Source: Epiperipatus broadwayi
Lineage: Eukaryota > Onychophora > Udeonychophora > Euonychophora > Peripatidae
NCBI GenBank assembly: GCA_028023455.1
Contig: JAQFVV010000187.1
Location: 248,001-312,000 of the forward strand
Length of the DNA: 64,000 nucleotides
Direction: 5' to 3'
Of the stretch, positions 12,355 to 26,018 are shown piece by piece. The notes under the pieces are model-generated. The model was not told the DNA's origin. It ran no database searches and worked only from the letters and a program-made list of their open reading frames with translations. The position numbers were made by a program, and so were the translations under genes. Numbering within the stretch: position 1 is the stretch's first letter; each line of letters starts with the position of its first letter.

Positions 12355-12815
12355 AAAATAAAATAAATTGTATTGATAATATATGTGTTCTTGATTATAT
12401 TAAAAATGTTAATAGATGTAAAATATATGAAACAAACTATATCATCTATAATAAAAACAACTGTATGTATATATACAAAACATCCATTAAGTTAAATAAT
12501 AAGTGGTTAATGGATAAAGAATGGATAGTTAATTAATTAATATATGTGGATATATATTCATTCAATATATATAACAGAGTAATTTTGTAGTAGAATTGAG
12601 GGGGGGAAATCACATAATAGATTGTGTCAGATATCCATTTGTTTATTTGTCTTCTCTTATATGTTGATATAGATGTCGCTGTATGTGCTTTAAATCATGG
12701 AGACATATTGAAAAGGGCAAAAAACAATTTGCTGAAAAAGGCTTTTATATAATAATTTTATAATTTGTAATCTTTGTTGCTTGTATATATGTATTTTAAA
12801 CATATTTGACTATTG

Positions 12816-13489
12816 TATATTTGAAGTGCAACATAAAAAAAGAATTGGTTTTAATTCTGATTCTTTTTCTGTATAATAATTACAGTAGATAAAAAAAAAT
12901 ATAAGCCAAGTATTTCAGCTACAGCTGTTTTTTGCAAGAACACAAATACAATATATTCCTATAAGTTTGGAATTAAACTGAAGTAATCAGCTGAAATGTA
13001 CAGCTAATATACTACTACACTGATTTAAAATTTTGGAAGTTACATTAAACAAACGCTTAATAATGAAATAGACAAATATTACCAGCTTCAATTTAACTCT
13101 TATAAAAGGGTCTGTAAAATAAATCCCTTGTTTTAAATCATTGGCTAGCTATTTTTATTATGATATGAAGTATACAAACAGAACTAAATATTATTGGTTT
13201 AACTATTATGAAATGCGTTCAAATACTACTCTCTTTTAAAATATTAAACTCTATTGTTACTGAGTTGACTAAATTCTGGTTTGTAATTAAAATAAATTAT
13301 GAATGGGTCATTCATCATACACACAAATTAATATTTAACTTAATGTCCACATAAAAATAATAACAGATATTTTAACTATGGATGACTTACAATTCCAGCG
13401 AAGAATATTTCTCAGCTACTGATAAAAATAAAATATTGTTTGAATAATCCTTTAATAACTGTTTTAAAATACGCAATTTTAAATTCTAT
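12816..13489. other. Intron sequence, no gene seen
   Basis: AT-rich spacer between the Penelope-like element and the first family B repeat. I see no supported feature. Confidence 0.4.
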
Positions 13490-14860
13490 TCAATTGGTTT
13501 GCTTGTGAATTACTAGCAAGGCTCAGTAGCACAATACAGATATCGATCCAAATCACTAAGGCATATAATGATAAAGTGCTCCCTGAGGAACTAATACCTC
13601 AAATTTAACATCTATTCTTGCCATAATTTCTAAATAGAACACAATAATCTGCAAAATAAAAAGTCATAGATCAATTCATAGATCACATGACCCTATCTCT
13701 TAAGCTTGTAAGTTATAAACAGTGAGGATTGGGGAGGGGTTCCTGACAGATATTTTAAGTGCTGGCTCTGGCTAAGCATTTATCATAAAGCTTGTAGAGG
13801 AATTGGCAATCCTCACTGTTTACAATAATCTGCACTTTCTATGGTAGAAAAATATTCTAAATTTACATGAGGGACAAAAATATTGAGTAACCTCTCCAGG
13901 GCTAACATTTCATTAAAAGGATTGTTGGTCTCCAGACCTATCTCTTGGACAAAAAATGTAGGTGTGGACTTGGTCTCAACACCTAAGGAAAAAGGAACAC
14001 ACCAAATATAATCCTCTCATGGGATTAAGCTATACTAGCTATATCAAAATATATAAATTCTAGATAGTCCTCTCCATGGGACTTAGTCACACTGGCTATA
14101 CAAATATACTATAACAAGATATCAAAATATATATCCACTCATGGAGGGTACAACGTACTATGGGGAGAACATCTCCATCCTGCAAAGCATAGCGCATAAT
14201 AAATATCAAAATACGCTGATATTAAGCATATATCAACTAAAGTTAGGCAAGATAGCGAAATACACTAATAATAATAATAAATCTATATCAAAAATGCATA
14301 CTTCAATCAATAACTGAAACCAATAAATGAAAACACACATATCTCAGCCAAGCGACTGTAAAGAACATGCAAAGTAGTACAACAACTTTAAATCTAAGCA
14401 AGGAATATTCAGCAGCAATGTATAGCATAAATGCTAATATTAAAATAAAGTGGACATACTAATAAAGAATAACTGACTAATGAAATAGAAATTCCATTGA
14501 AACTTTAAATGAGAAATATGTTGTTATAGCATAAAATATAAAATTATTCACTTCTGATAAATTTAAAATACTGTTTACCCGTTGAAGATATATAACATAT
14601 TTTAAATACCTATCATACGAGATTAATATTCCAATTGCATGTAAAATAAACCAGATATATTTTATCGGTATAACTTCATATCAACTATAAACTTGACTCA
14701 ATATAATTGTCGGAATGCCTACCCGTAAATATTACATAATAAATGTAAACCTTAACATACATTAACATTATAAAAACAAAATTTTACCAAATAAATTTTT
14801 TTATAACCTTAGTTCTTTAGCAGGACTGTTTTCTGTGCTGAGCTGTTGGTCAAGGTAAAG
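13490..14860 (+). repeat. Family B long non-coding repeat, diverged copy 1
   Basis: Landmarks here recur in the same order around 18.6-19.6 kb: ttggtttgcttgt (13494 and 18601), the ggtctcaaca/cgtctcaaca block (13950 and 18850), gggattaa-ct-t-ctag (14020 and 18900), and an ataaagtgg-cata block (14445 and 19273). Divergence is substantial. No open frame is shared. A small MITE has inserted at 13718-13820. Borders are approximate. Confidence 0.5.
13718..13820. mobile_element. Tc1/mariner-type MITE (103 bp)
   Basis: Terminal inverted repeats AACAGTGAGGATTG and CAATCCTCACTGTT are perfect and directly flanked by TA on both sides (13716-13717 and 13821-13822), as expected for Tc1/mariner insertion. 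There is no coding capacity. Confidence 0.75.
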
Positions 14861-17800
14861 AGAGTTCTTTAGTCATTGTTCGAAAAAAAAAAACACTTGA
14901 AGTTATAGAAACACATTTTTTTTCCTTTGGCAGTTGCAACATTTTGACAGAAATGTAGTAGAAATAAAGCTTAAATAAATCTTAACTCTAATGACGAAGA
15001 TTGTATCCAACAGACAAATATTTATAACACGAAGACAAGCATGAATATTATTATAAAATACAAATATGATAAGCTAGCTAAGACATTATCGGAGATTTGC
15101 AAGTTTTCCAGAATTATAATATGTTCACCGTGATTATATAGGAAATAAATGAAACTGTAAGAATTCCATTATAATTTTTTTTAAAACACATAAATAAATA
15201 ATAATCAAAGATTATTTTCAGGTTGTCATTAAGTTGTTTTCATAATTTTAACATTAATTTTAAAGAGTTCATTTTTTTCATTCTTTTAAACAACTTTTAG
15301 GAAGTTATCACTTTTTAATTCAGCCATTAGCATGCAACTTTTTCTGTCCAAACAATTATAAATTAACTGAATTACCTATTAACAATATATATAACGGTTA
15401 TCTTATAAAGAGACGCAGGTAATATAATATTTTGTTAAAATAAGTTTAAATAACATAGCAGTTCTGATATTTATAAATTATTTCATGCTAAAGTTCTTTT
15501 TTTTTTTAATCCAAGAGAAATATTAGTAAAGAAATGTAAATAAGTAAATAGTTAGTTTTAACTTTGAAAATGTTTATTTATCCTGATTTAACTAAATCAA
15601 TAGTTTCACTTATAACTTGCTTGAAAATTGCCATTCTAAATTTTGAAAATCTAAATTCTCGATGCATTAATTTATAACTATGAAAAGTTCATAATTGTAG
15701 AAAGCATAGAAACAGAATATCTTAAAAAAAAATATTTACCCGAGCATTGTAGATTGAAATGATATAATATTCTTAATTTATTACTGTTTACTAGAAAATA
15801 AAAATAATTATAAAAATTTAGCACTATTCAGCAATGCAATGAACTGATGATTCCAGAGGAAAGTAAAAAGCCAGACTAAAAAAAAAAAAAATGAACTGGG
15901 TATTTTAAGTCAAATAAAAAGGTGTTAACCTAATTCAGTCCATCCCATTGATTCTTATTGACCTCTATGTTAGCTATACAATTCACAACAAAGCAGTAAT
16001 TACATAAGAATAATCACATGGTTATCAAGGCCAATGGAAATATATTACATAACAATTTAATAAACTAAAATAATAAATAAAATTAAACCAACAATAATTA
16101 TTTGTAATTATAATTAAAGATAAAATTATTTCTTTATTAAATAAACTTATCAGAAGTGTTAAGATATTCTTTTGATTATTAATTGACTGAAATTTATATT
16201 AATTTTTTTTATTTTATTTTTTAGAACACTAATATTTTTTCTTCTTTTTTTAAAAAAAAAAAAATACTTATGCAAACGTGTAAAAATAAGAAACCAAAAA
16301 TACTAGCATGCACACTAATTTTTCCATGTACACACACATTTTTTACAAGAAACTAATGTTATGTTTAATTTGGCTTTACCTTACTTTAATAACTTTACTA
16401 TTTTATAACTAATTGCAATTTTTTAAATATTTATAACACAAACTATTTAATTAAACTCACTGTCAATAAACTATTTAAATAACTGACTTTAAGTCATTGT
16501 TATAATAATACTATTATATTCCTTTATCCAGCTATGTTTCCTACAATTATTTAGATCTAAATACAGCTTATTAAAATTTTAAGATTGTATTAGCTTACTA
16601 TCATAGCAACATTTTATTTAGAATAGTCTGTCAATTTACAAAATATGATACAGCATTGTAACAATACTAACTAAACTAACATAAACTATAGCTAGGCAAA
16701 GTGGATAGACACATTATCATTTAAATATTACTTTTTTTAAGAATTGCATCAATATTATATACACATAATACTAAAGGATGACCAAGTGCCAAAAGCACTA
16801 GGTTACAATATATATTGTAACCATCTCTACATGAACAATAAGAATATATGCATAAAAATAAATATTAAGATATTGATATTTTTTTTTTTTTAAAACCAAT
16901 TAGGCTAGCATGAAACAATAAATCTAAGGACGGTCACAAAGTGTCCATGAAGATAATAACTTCTAGTATCGATATCGGTTAAATTAGCTTTAAAATCCAT
17001 AGCAAAATACTATTAGATAAATTTAATATTTGTAAACCAATAAATAATTAATAATTGGGTCTATGAAATGAATATGGAATTTGAATTATGAATTAAATGA
17101 TAAATAGATGATGGAAATAAATAAATAATGAAAATGAACAAGCATAAGAGAAAGAAAATGTGTTAGGATAAAGAATGATTGAGATGATGATAGAAGAGGA
17201 GCCAATGAAGGATGATTCAATTATGATGATGAATTAAAATAAAATGAAGATGAAGAAGTAAAAGAAATAAAAATCAAGATGAAATATGAGAACAGTGTTG
17301 GTGATGAGACTGAGATCCTGTACTATAAACTAATATTGTGTTAAATGGCAGTAAGATAAAATAAAACAAAATATGGATTCTAAGCTTGATGAAACCAGAA
17401 TATTGAATCATGAAGTTAAAATAAACTAGAAGTTTTAAAAATTAGAAAGGAAATTTACATTTTATAGTTATACAAATTCATTTAAACTGTGAAGATACCT
17501 TAACCAAACCAAACATAAAAATTACCATAAATTCAAATTTACAACTGTGAATTCATAATTTACTTTTCTCAGGGTTCAAGTAACTTAAATATTATCATTT
17601 TACAATGTATACTTGGGTCAGTGAGAGGGATTTTGCCACTACCTAAATATAACAAAGACAGCTGATAAAACAAATAGAATTAATAAAGAATATCTTGCAA
17701 TCCTAATACCAACAGTAATATGAACTTTGACCTTTGTGAAGTACAAATAAATTCTTAATAAAGTAAGCACAATAACTTTCAAACTTTTTTTTTATTAAAT

Positions 17801-18589
17801 AACTATGGGCAATATGATCAAAATCAGTGAATGATGTATCTTATGGTTCAAATAAGCAGGTTATTTAAAATAAGATATGGGCTTAAGATCCGCAATATTC
17901 TGATCAATAAGCCACAAATTATATAGGTACTTTAAATATAAAAGTTTACCAAAATCATTGTGATATAGTAATGAGTAATATAATATACTATATTAATTGA
18001 TGATGACTTTAAAACAATAAGATAATGTGTTCATAGCAATAACAATAATAATATGGATCATGATTAGCAATAAGACCACAGACAACTAAATATATTTTCA
18101 AAACAACAAGATTATTTACACTATTTACAACTTGTAAAATAATAAATAATTGAAAACATATATCTTTTAGAAACAATATATAAAACAAGGTATATTTCAC
18201 TTGGCTATGGCTATATACCCCCTTTAAATTTATTAACGGTTTTAATGGATAAGTCTAGTAACATAACCTCTATTTATAGTATGCTATTGAGAGCATTAAA
18301 AATGACTAAACTTTATTAATCAGTAATATGATAATGGCAATTATCATATGAAACACAAATAACAATTATTACTGTTTAACGTGAAGAAATTTATTACATA
18401 AATATGGGAACTGATACCAGAAGTCAAATGTATACAGGATACTAAACTTTGCCTATGTCCATAAAACAATAATTCTATCTATTGAAATGTCTTACCGATC
18501 CATCGGTGAAATACTGTTTGATGGCAATAAAATAACATTACATATGTATATGTCTTATTATGTCATATGCAAGATAAGTTTTAAAATTA
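14861..18589. other. Intron sequence with a purine-rich tract and a perfect palindrome
   Basis: No gene was seen. The 16801-16822 segment is a perfect 22-base palindrome. The region 17040-17310 is strongly purine-biased on the + strand, with GATGA/GAAGA-type low complexity. The rest is AT-rich with poly-A and poly-T runs. Confidence 0.5.
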
Positions 18590-19640
18590 CTAATAAATTT
18601 TGGTTTGCTTGTAAACCGATTTTATTTAGCCAAACATTATAGACAAACAAGTGTCCCTGAAATTAACTCTACTTTATCGTTGCCATATAATTTTAAAACA
18701 TCAAAAATTTTTCCATACACAGTGGAAAATAACTAGACATCATCATGAGGGATCAAACAATAAAGGAAGGCTCTTTAAAACAACATTATTTAGTTGTATA
18801 ATAATATGACAGATTCCAACCCTTATTTCCTAGGTACAAAATGTGTGGGCATCGTCTCAACACAGGGAAACAATGCATGCCATGAAAATAATTCTCTCTA
18901 GGGATTAAACTATGCTAGTTAAGCATTTACTAATTATCAGCCTCGACAATATAATCCTCATGGAGTAAGCAATGGGAGAGTATACTCCATCTACCCATGC
19001 GCAATATCAATGATACAATATTAGATGAAATTACATTTCTCACATGTACAAAATGGAAACTAGCACAAATCCTCGGCAAAACAATGGCAAGATAAAATAA
19101 TTCTCACAGTAAAAGATAAATATCCTACTTCATAATATATATACTAAATAGTGTATGAAAGCAACAAAGATATTGTAAGTCAGACGATTATAAAATATTT
19201 TTAAAAGCATAATAAAATTTGCAATAATAAGAAGCATACAGTCAATGGAAAATGGCATAAATTATTTATTAAAGTGGTCATATTAAATTATAGGCAAAAC
19301 ATAATAAAGATATAAAATGAATATATTTGTGCTTATGTGGAAAACTCCATATAATAAAATAATTGTCATTATAAGTAAATACTATTATGTCTATTTACCG
19401 GTAAATAGAATGTCAATAAACTATTTTCATAAATGTAAGAGATGAATATATCTCTCTATCTGCAAACTGAATTTATTATTAAATTTTAAACCAGCCAGTA
19501 AAAATAAATGCATATAATTTTACCTTAACCTGTTTTCCAAAGTAATTGCCTATTCACACCACAAATAAAAGAATATACCTTAATAACATATCAAAACTAA
19601 TGTATTATAATAATAAACATGGATAAAAAAAAATTATTAT
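18590..19640 (+). repeat. Family B long non-coding repeat, copy 2 (uninterrupted)
   Basis: From 19009 to 19606 this copy aligns closely with 56337-56488 followed directly by 62783-63228. Shared strings include aagataaaataattctcaca, ccatataataaaataattg-like text and ataaactattttca. The single GTAT at 19153-19156 is the empty site for the 6-kb insertion at 56775-62778. The left part also matches copy 1 more distantly. No protein is encoded. Confidence 0.75.
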
Positions 19641-21350
19641 TACATTTTACTTTATTCCCATAGTTCGTAATCTAATTTTCTTTACTGTAAGCTGACTTAC
19701 AAAGGAAAATGACATCATTGTCCATTGGTATAATATTTTATAAAGAGATGCATCCATATTTTTTTATTTTATACCGTAAACAAAACAAAATGCTTGAGAC
19801 TTTATGTCAACAAAAATAACAATATAGTAGCGCTTATAAATATTTTCTGCAGAATTTTGGATCCATTTATTTAACTAAATTGTAGTTTCAATTATATCTT
19901 CAAGTTTGATAGCAAGAGAAACTTACTTAAAAGCATTTTTTTATATATTATCCACAGTAATATATTTAAAATAGTTAGCAATGACTTCAGCATTTCAAAA
20001 CATTTTATGATTTTTTTGTTAATACTTAAAAGTAGTGTTAACTCTAGCATTCCACAATAGTTATTAAGAAGTAGTTAATTATTACTATTTTTTTATCATT
20101 AATTTTAAACATTTTCTTTCATAATACCATGATGAATTGCTATTGTTTTCTTTTATCAAGATTTACATTAAGTATATTTAAACTATAAGTTAATCTTGGC
20201 ATCTAGTCATACGGTAAACGTATTCTAATATCCGGTTTCAATAAAGAAGCAAACCAGCGTTCTAAAGATTTATCAGAATAATTTTTTTTTTTTTCTAAAA
20301 AAATAAAAATAATATATATAAACTAAATTCACGCAATTTATAAAATCATTAAATTTTATTATTCATTTGGAGTAAATTTCAAGGTTTACTTTTTTTTTTG
20401 CCATTCTAAACAACTGAAGCATGATTTTTAAATGTACATAATGATTATTATGATTAAAATTGTAATAATATGTAGAATAAAATTTCATGCTTATGGTTTC
20501 TTGTTCGATTTCAAATTCAAAGTTCCTTTTGGTAAAATACTGTTTTCCAAAATGGTTTTCATTTTTCTTCCTGTGTGAAATCATGGTGATTGTCAATCAA
20601 TAAATAAGTAGGTCATAATGCATACAAGGAGGTAAGATTTTCTACTCCATAATCTTAAGAGTCACAATATATCTTAATTTAGATCAATTCAAATCAGTGT
20701 TTGTTTTTTCAGCTCTTTCTTGGTTTCTTTAATTTGGTTATAGTTGAGATATTATCTTTCCTCTTGTTTTTTTTTATTAATAGTCCCCTTTCTACTACTT
20801 AGGTTAAGTTATTTGTACCTTTTATTAAATTGAACTAAAATTTTATGAATTAATTTCCAGCTGAAATAAGTAAACAAAAAAATTCTCTTTCTTGTCAATT
20901 TAATGCAAACGTGCATGACCTTCTAAGCAACTGATCTTACTACCATTTAATAAAATAAATTCTTTTACTTGCAAGTAAATTGATTATGATTTCTAAATTG
21001 ATCACACTTAATACCTAAGTATGACTTTATGTATTGTAGTGATGTGTTTCATGAGTAAATTCTTTCCAATACGTTTAAGATACCAAAATTTAAACCAATG
21101 TCTGAACATATCCTTGAGAAAGATTGTATTGTCTTTTTACTGTTTATTAAATATAAGTTAATTTTTAAAAAAAAGATTCAATTCCTGGATAGTAAATAAT
21201 TGCTTTGACATTATAGTAAAAAATTTAAAAAGAAATATCCTATAACAGAACATCTGCACATTTTTTTTAAAAAAAAAAACATTGTTAGTTTATAATGAAC
21301 TTTGAAATTAATAATCTTATTCTGATTTTTGTGTTATTTTTTTAATTTAG
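19641..21350. other. Intron sequence, no gene seen
   Basis: AT-rich DNA with homopolymer runs, leading into the polypyrimidine tract and acceptor of exon b. No transposon border was recognised. Confidence 0.4.
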
Positions 21351-21475
21351 AAATGACATTTCTGCTGCAATTTCTGAATTTGAAGATTGTATTAACAAAC
21401 ATAAATTAACTCCAATGAAAAATGAACTTATTAAAAAGTTGGTGGAAGTAGAAGATCTGGAAAATCTTCAGAAAG
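21351..21475 (+). CDS. LRPPRC: LRPPRC-like internal exon b
   Basis: The exon follows an ...tttaatttag acceptor and ends before GTGATA. One base completes the Lys codon left by exon a, and one base (G) is carried to the next exon. The 41 residues start NDISAAISEFEDCINKHK and end VEVEDLENLQK. Human LRPPRC has an equivalent stretch, a 'KHKK-P' helix followed by a 'VE-GD-LLQK' end, directly before its VMDF segment. This is a degenerate PPR helix pair. It lies between an 18.9-kb intron upstream and a 14.3-kb intron downstream, both full of transposons. The GTGATA donor is the weakest of the set but keeps the phase required by exon c. Confidence 0.85.
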
Positions 21476-23738
21476 GTGATAATTAATAATAATAATAGTA
21501 ATAATAATCATATGGTAAAAATCAGCATTAACCAAATAATAGTAACCATTATTATTTCTTTAACATGATTGTAGCAGAAAATACTTTGTTAAAATTGGAT
21601 TTGGCTTTTTTTATTATGAATCTTAATTCTACATGCTTATTCAGAATATTAAAACATTTTTAGGGTCTTTTTTTTATTATTATATCTGGGTTAATTCAGT
21701 TAGATTTTGGACTAAAGAATAGGCTGTTAAATGCCTTCATTTACATTTTAAAATACTACTTAATAATAATTGATTAATTTTTGCTAATTGTAAACTGTAC
21801 ATATTATACCATTGTTTGGACTTTATTGTTGTTGAAAGATAAGTAGGGCAGTCAACTTATTGTTCCTCTTCATCATCTACCAGAATATAGTATCTGACAT
21901 TGTAATATACCATGGAGTTACCAGTTCTCTTGTAGCTTGCCTTATTCCCAGTCAGTGATGTCTATTTCTGCACTTTTACCCCTCTCATAGTTTACAGCAT
22001 TTTATTATATCTGAATGTAGCTTCTTGCATAATCCCTAAATGGGAATAAATTTTTTGTCTTTCTCTTCCTCTTTATAGATATAAAGAGGGGGGAGTATAT
22101 ATTACAACTTGAAATTGAATTATATGATTAAAGCAATAATACTGCTTATTTATCTGTTTATTTATTTGACTGGTTATTTGCATTGTTTTTCTATTTTGTA
22201 TGGTGATGATCACTTTGGTAATTATGTTGAGCTATTCCATTTTCACAAGTATCATTTCTTCTTTCACTTTGATGAAATCTAATCTTTCAGGCATTTACTT
22301 ATCAATAATCATTTAGTCTTTTTTTTTTTTTTTGGCTATGGCTGTTGCTAGCAATACTTCTTAAACTGATATTTTGCTGGACTTGATCCCTCCTGTTAGC
22401 ATTGTTAAGCTAATCTTTTTACTGGTAGTGATTAATAGGCTGGTTTATTCTCTACCAAAGTCAGGCTGGAATTGATTATCTATGGTAGTGTTGGTTTACT
22501 TTAACTACTGCATAGCTAAATTGTTGAATTCTTCATGAACCAATAAGTTTCTGTACAACATGATTGTTACTATTAGAGGAAGATAAATGGAACTTTATTG
22601 CCTTGGTGATCTTTAATTATTTGATTGCTGGGTTGTAATTTATTCTTTATTTTTTATTGATTAAAGCTCAATGCTTTTAAATATTTTGGAGTCTGCAGAC
22701 TTGAAGTCAAGTTTTAGCAATATCGACATAGTGTTTATTAATATGTGATTATGAAGCAACTTTCTTCAGTTCCTGTAAATTATTAAGCTTCAACTCTTTT
22801 GGGGAACATTTGGGGCTTAATTTTTTCTCCTTTTGCTGATTGCCTTACTCACTTTTCATGATGCAAACAGTTATTGCATGCCCTATTCAAATGTTTTAAG
22901 AACTGAATTTTTTTTGTGAGCCCAAATTTTAAATTCAATCTGTTTGTTTGTTTTTTTTAATTTTAACCTCGATTCCATTCCCAATAGCAACTCAAATATC
23001 AGATTTGGACACTAAGAGATTGATTTTTGAATTATATTTTTTTACTGCAGAAATTAAATATCTTTTCTAGATTCTCTTTGTAGTTCAAACTAGAACCAAC
23101 ATTGTAAACTAAACTGAAATGTTTTTGCATTTTCATTTTCCCTAGTCATGAAGGTTTAGTGTCTCTGCAATAAGGTTAATGATTAAGTAATAACTCTGCA
23201 ATATGGTTAGAAATTCCAGGCAAAAATAAGTAATTAGCAGATTGTTTGCCAAAATTCAGCTATGATGGATACTTGTGCAAATAATTTCAAAACTACATAT
23301 ACACTTTTAAATGCCTTTTTTTTTTTTTAATTTATTTCATTACACTGTTAAATGCATTACTTTTATTTTATTTCTTCCTTTAGAAAGAATTATATGCTGT
23401 CTGCAAATCTAGACCAGTTTACTGTATAAACTAAGCGCTCATTTTTTGCTATTGTGATTATTCTTGTTTTTCTCTCTCTCTCACACACAATAAGAAGAAA
23501 GAAAATTTTCATCTATGGATTTATTTGTTTTAGACTTTGTTTTAACATAACCTTGCGCCTGAATTCGTGTTACTTGGCTTAGTTCCTTATGGGAGCTATG
23601 TGTTTTCCAGCTATATTTCTTTGATTTGATATTCAGTTGTAATCTGATCTTAACTGCCTCAATTCTACTGTGTGAAATTCAATTTATTGGCTTCTGTATC
23701 GGACTGTAATTGTATTGAAATCAAGTTTTACATAATTA
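21476..23738. other. Intron sequence, no gene seen
   Basis: First part of the 14.3-kb intron after exon b. T-rich, with a mixed CT/CA microsatellite near 23472-23489. No supported repeat family or exon. Confidence 0.4.
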
Positions 23739-23746
23739 GAAATAAT

Positions 23747-25465
23747 GGTAATAATCGTCTGATCATCTATACTGCTCGATGGCGCTGTTTCTATGCAAAA
23801 GCACTGAAATATGCTGTTTACAAGGTCACTCATAGATCTTACGGTCTGTAGATGTTGTTGAAGTGCACCCTTCCCCAACATCACTAGCATGTGAACATTA
23901 TTTGCGACACTCTCTATAGACATTACTCTTGACTATTCTACAGCGTATGATATGAAGGTTTCTGTAGTTGTAATGACGAAAAGTATATTAGAACGAATTT
24001 TTTTTTTTTGTTAAATGTATTGTAATTTATGTGAGTTACTACAAATTCTAACTAATTCTCAAATGCCCCTACTTTCATTCTCTGGTAACATAATTCACTA
24101 AATGAGGGGTGTAAATTATGATTCGGCAAAGTTCATGATAAAGTCGCTCACTTTTCAATACTTTTTTTGAGATCAAAACAGTTAAATGGCAGACAATCAT
24201 GTGATGTTCAAGTTTTTGGATTTGCCTGCTACAGAAGCAGTTGCAATGGCCTTTTTTCAACAAAAAAATATTTTACCCACCCAGGTTAATGACATTAAGG
24301 TATTGTCAAACATCTGAAATGTATTGTCAATCGCGTCAATGCTGTCGAAGGTGTTCCATTCCTCATGGAACGTGGTTTGAGGGCTGTCGAATCGCCTTTT
24401 GAAAGCAGTATGCCTAATTTATTATTGGAACCAGGATGAGCTTACAGTTTTAGCGTATTGGAGCTGAATTGGAAGTGTGTCAAAATACCGTAAGGAATAT
24501 GACGACAGCTCTTAGAGAGCTCTGTCGAGAAAGCCTTTCTCGTCCATGCCGCTAAATCGGCGGTCCCAGTATGACAATGAAAGTCGATGAAACCATATTC
24601 AGTTGACGGAAAAATCACCAGGCCAGAATTCTTCCGCAACAATGGATTTTCGGGGGTATCTGTTGTGAGACAGGTGATTGTTTTGCAGCGGCTGTACCTT
24701 CCCGATCTGCCAACATCCTTATGCAGTCCATCCATGAGGACATCAGGCCTGGTTCCAGCATTTATTCTGATTACTGGAAAGGATACAAAACTTCTGAATT
24801 GGAGACTTGCGGATTTCACCACATGAGAGTCAATCACAAATACAATTTCATGGACCCTTACACTGGTATGCATACCCAGACCATTGAAAGCCTTTGGGGT
24901 TCTCTCAAGTGGCAAAACAAGCAAGCACAAGGCACATGAAGAGAAGATATTGACAATTACATAGCAGAATTCCTGTGGAGATGTCTGAAAAAGAATCAAA
25001 ACGTGTTCTGTACCATCTTAGAAGAGATGAATTTACAGCAGTGAAATGATATTTGTGTATTTATGAAATAGAAAGTTTTTTTTGTTGTTTGTTTTGCAAC
25101 TTTTTTTTTCTTTTTTGATTGTTAAAAGCAAAATAATGTAAATACAAAATGTAAAAAACTTCTTTGTATTTGTTTATAAATAAAAACTCAGTAAATGACC
25201 CAAAAAAAAAGACTTAAAAAACTAAAAAAGACCGGAAAAAAAAAAAGAACAAATGTGTTAAACAGCCAAAAAAAAAAATTATTTATTTTTAAGAAATATA
25301 CATAAAACCGGTCAAAAAATAAAACCAAAAAAACAAACAAATTTAAAAATAATACAAAAAAACATAAATCAACAAAATAAAAACAGCCAGGGAATGTTAT
25401 ATCTATTTGTTTTTCACTAGCAACAGCGCCATCGAGCGGTGTGGATGATCAGACGATGTATTACC
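23747..25465 (+). mobile_element. Merlin DNA transposon, decayed
   Basis: The terminal inverted repeats are about 47 bases: left GGTAATAATCGTCTGATCAT... and right its complement, both containing GCTCGATGGCGCTGTT. The outside 8-mers are GAAATAAT (left) and GAAATATA (right), which fits the 8-9 bp duplication made by Merlin elements with some decay. The transposase remnant between them is ISXO2/IS1595-like, the family from which Merlin is named. The 3' non-coding part is rich in poly-A and poly-T. Confidence 0.88.
24186..25045 (+). pseudogene. Merlin (IS1016/ISXO2-like) transposase remnant
   Basis: The frame opens at an ATG at 24186 (MADNHVMFKFLDLPATEAVA), stops at about 24317, and resumes with IGGPSMTMKVDETIF near 24558-24602, the first catalytic Asp region after the 'IGGPG--VEIDE' pattern of the family. 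The best preserved part is 24721-24939: SIHEDIRPGSSIYSDYWKGY (second Asp in SDYW), then HHMRVNHKYNFMDPYTGMHT, then QTIESLWGSLK with the final acidic/Asn region. Beyond a TGA at 24938-24940 the frame continues DNYIAEFLWRCLKKNQN. At least two stops and several shifts make it inactive. The longer minus-strand open frame at 24442-24999 is a shadow. Confidence 0.85.
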
Positions 25466-25473
25466 GAAATATA

Positions 25474-26018
25474 TGCAAATTATAGGTTTACATAGGCTTT
25501 CATTTCTACTTGCTTCATATTCCAATTCTATTGTAGCTTGTCTATCTCCTGGTTTATTATCTTCATAGATTGTTTTATGTTAGTATGTCTCCTCTAAATA
25601 GAGAGAATTCATATAGTTTAATGCTGATAATGATGAGATTGAGAAAATATTTCGATATGGCTGGCCAAAGATGATGGTTTCATCACTATATTTTACACTT
25701 GAGAGAAGTCATTCTTGATATGCTTCTTCGTATTTTTACTAGATGTAATCCTCTTCATTATTTTGAGTAATTTCATAATTTCCACTTTTTCTTCATCGCA
25801 GCATTTAAATGGAGAAGCAATGGTAATTTGGCCCCTGTGTTTTACTTATGAAAGTGACAATCGATTGGATTGTAGTCAAAAAAATGTTTAGACTTATATT
25901 GATTCCTGTATTGATTTATTTACATTTGGATTTTTTTTATTAAGATTCGGTAATTGTCAGTCAATCTTTTTCAAAAGGTATAATTTTTTAACAAATTTTA
26001 TCGTGTCATCGTTAATTA
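25474..26018. other. Intron sequence, no gene seen
   Basis: AT-rich spacer between the Merlin element and the LTR-like block. No supported feature. Confidence 0.4.

Larger units (their letters stand above)
9651..12815 (-). mobile_element. Penelope-like element with terminal inverted duplication
   Basis: The coding core (12354-9933, minus) gives an N-terminal region, a reverse transcriptase with YVDD, and a GIY-YIG endonuclease preceded by CxxC. The arms 9651-10112 and 12352-12815 are reverse complements along about 460 bases, with small differences such as an extra ATAAA and a poly-G run at 12601. Penelope-like elements commonly carry such inverted or direct terminal copies as a product of their unusual integration. 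The 3' part of the endonuclease frame therefore exists twice. The frame is broken by one frameshift and one in-frame stop, so this copy is dead but young. Confidence 0.9.

Noticed and set aside
24442-24999. 185-codon open frame on the minus strand
   Set aside because: It lies opposite the Merlin transposase remnant, whose catalytic motifs are on the + strand; it has no recognisable domain of its own.
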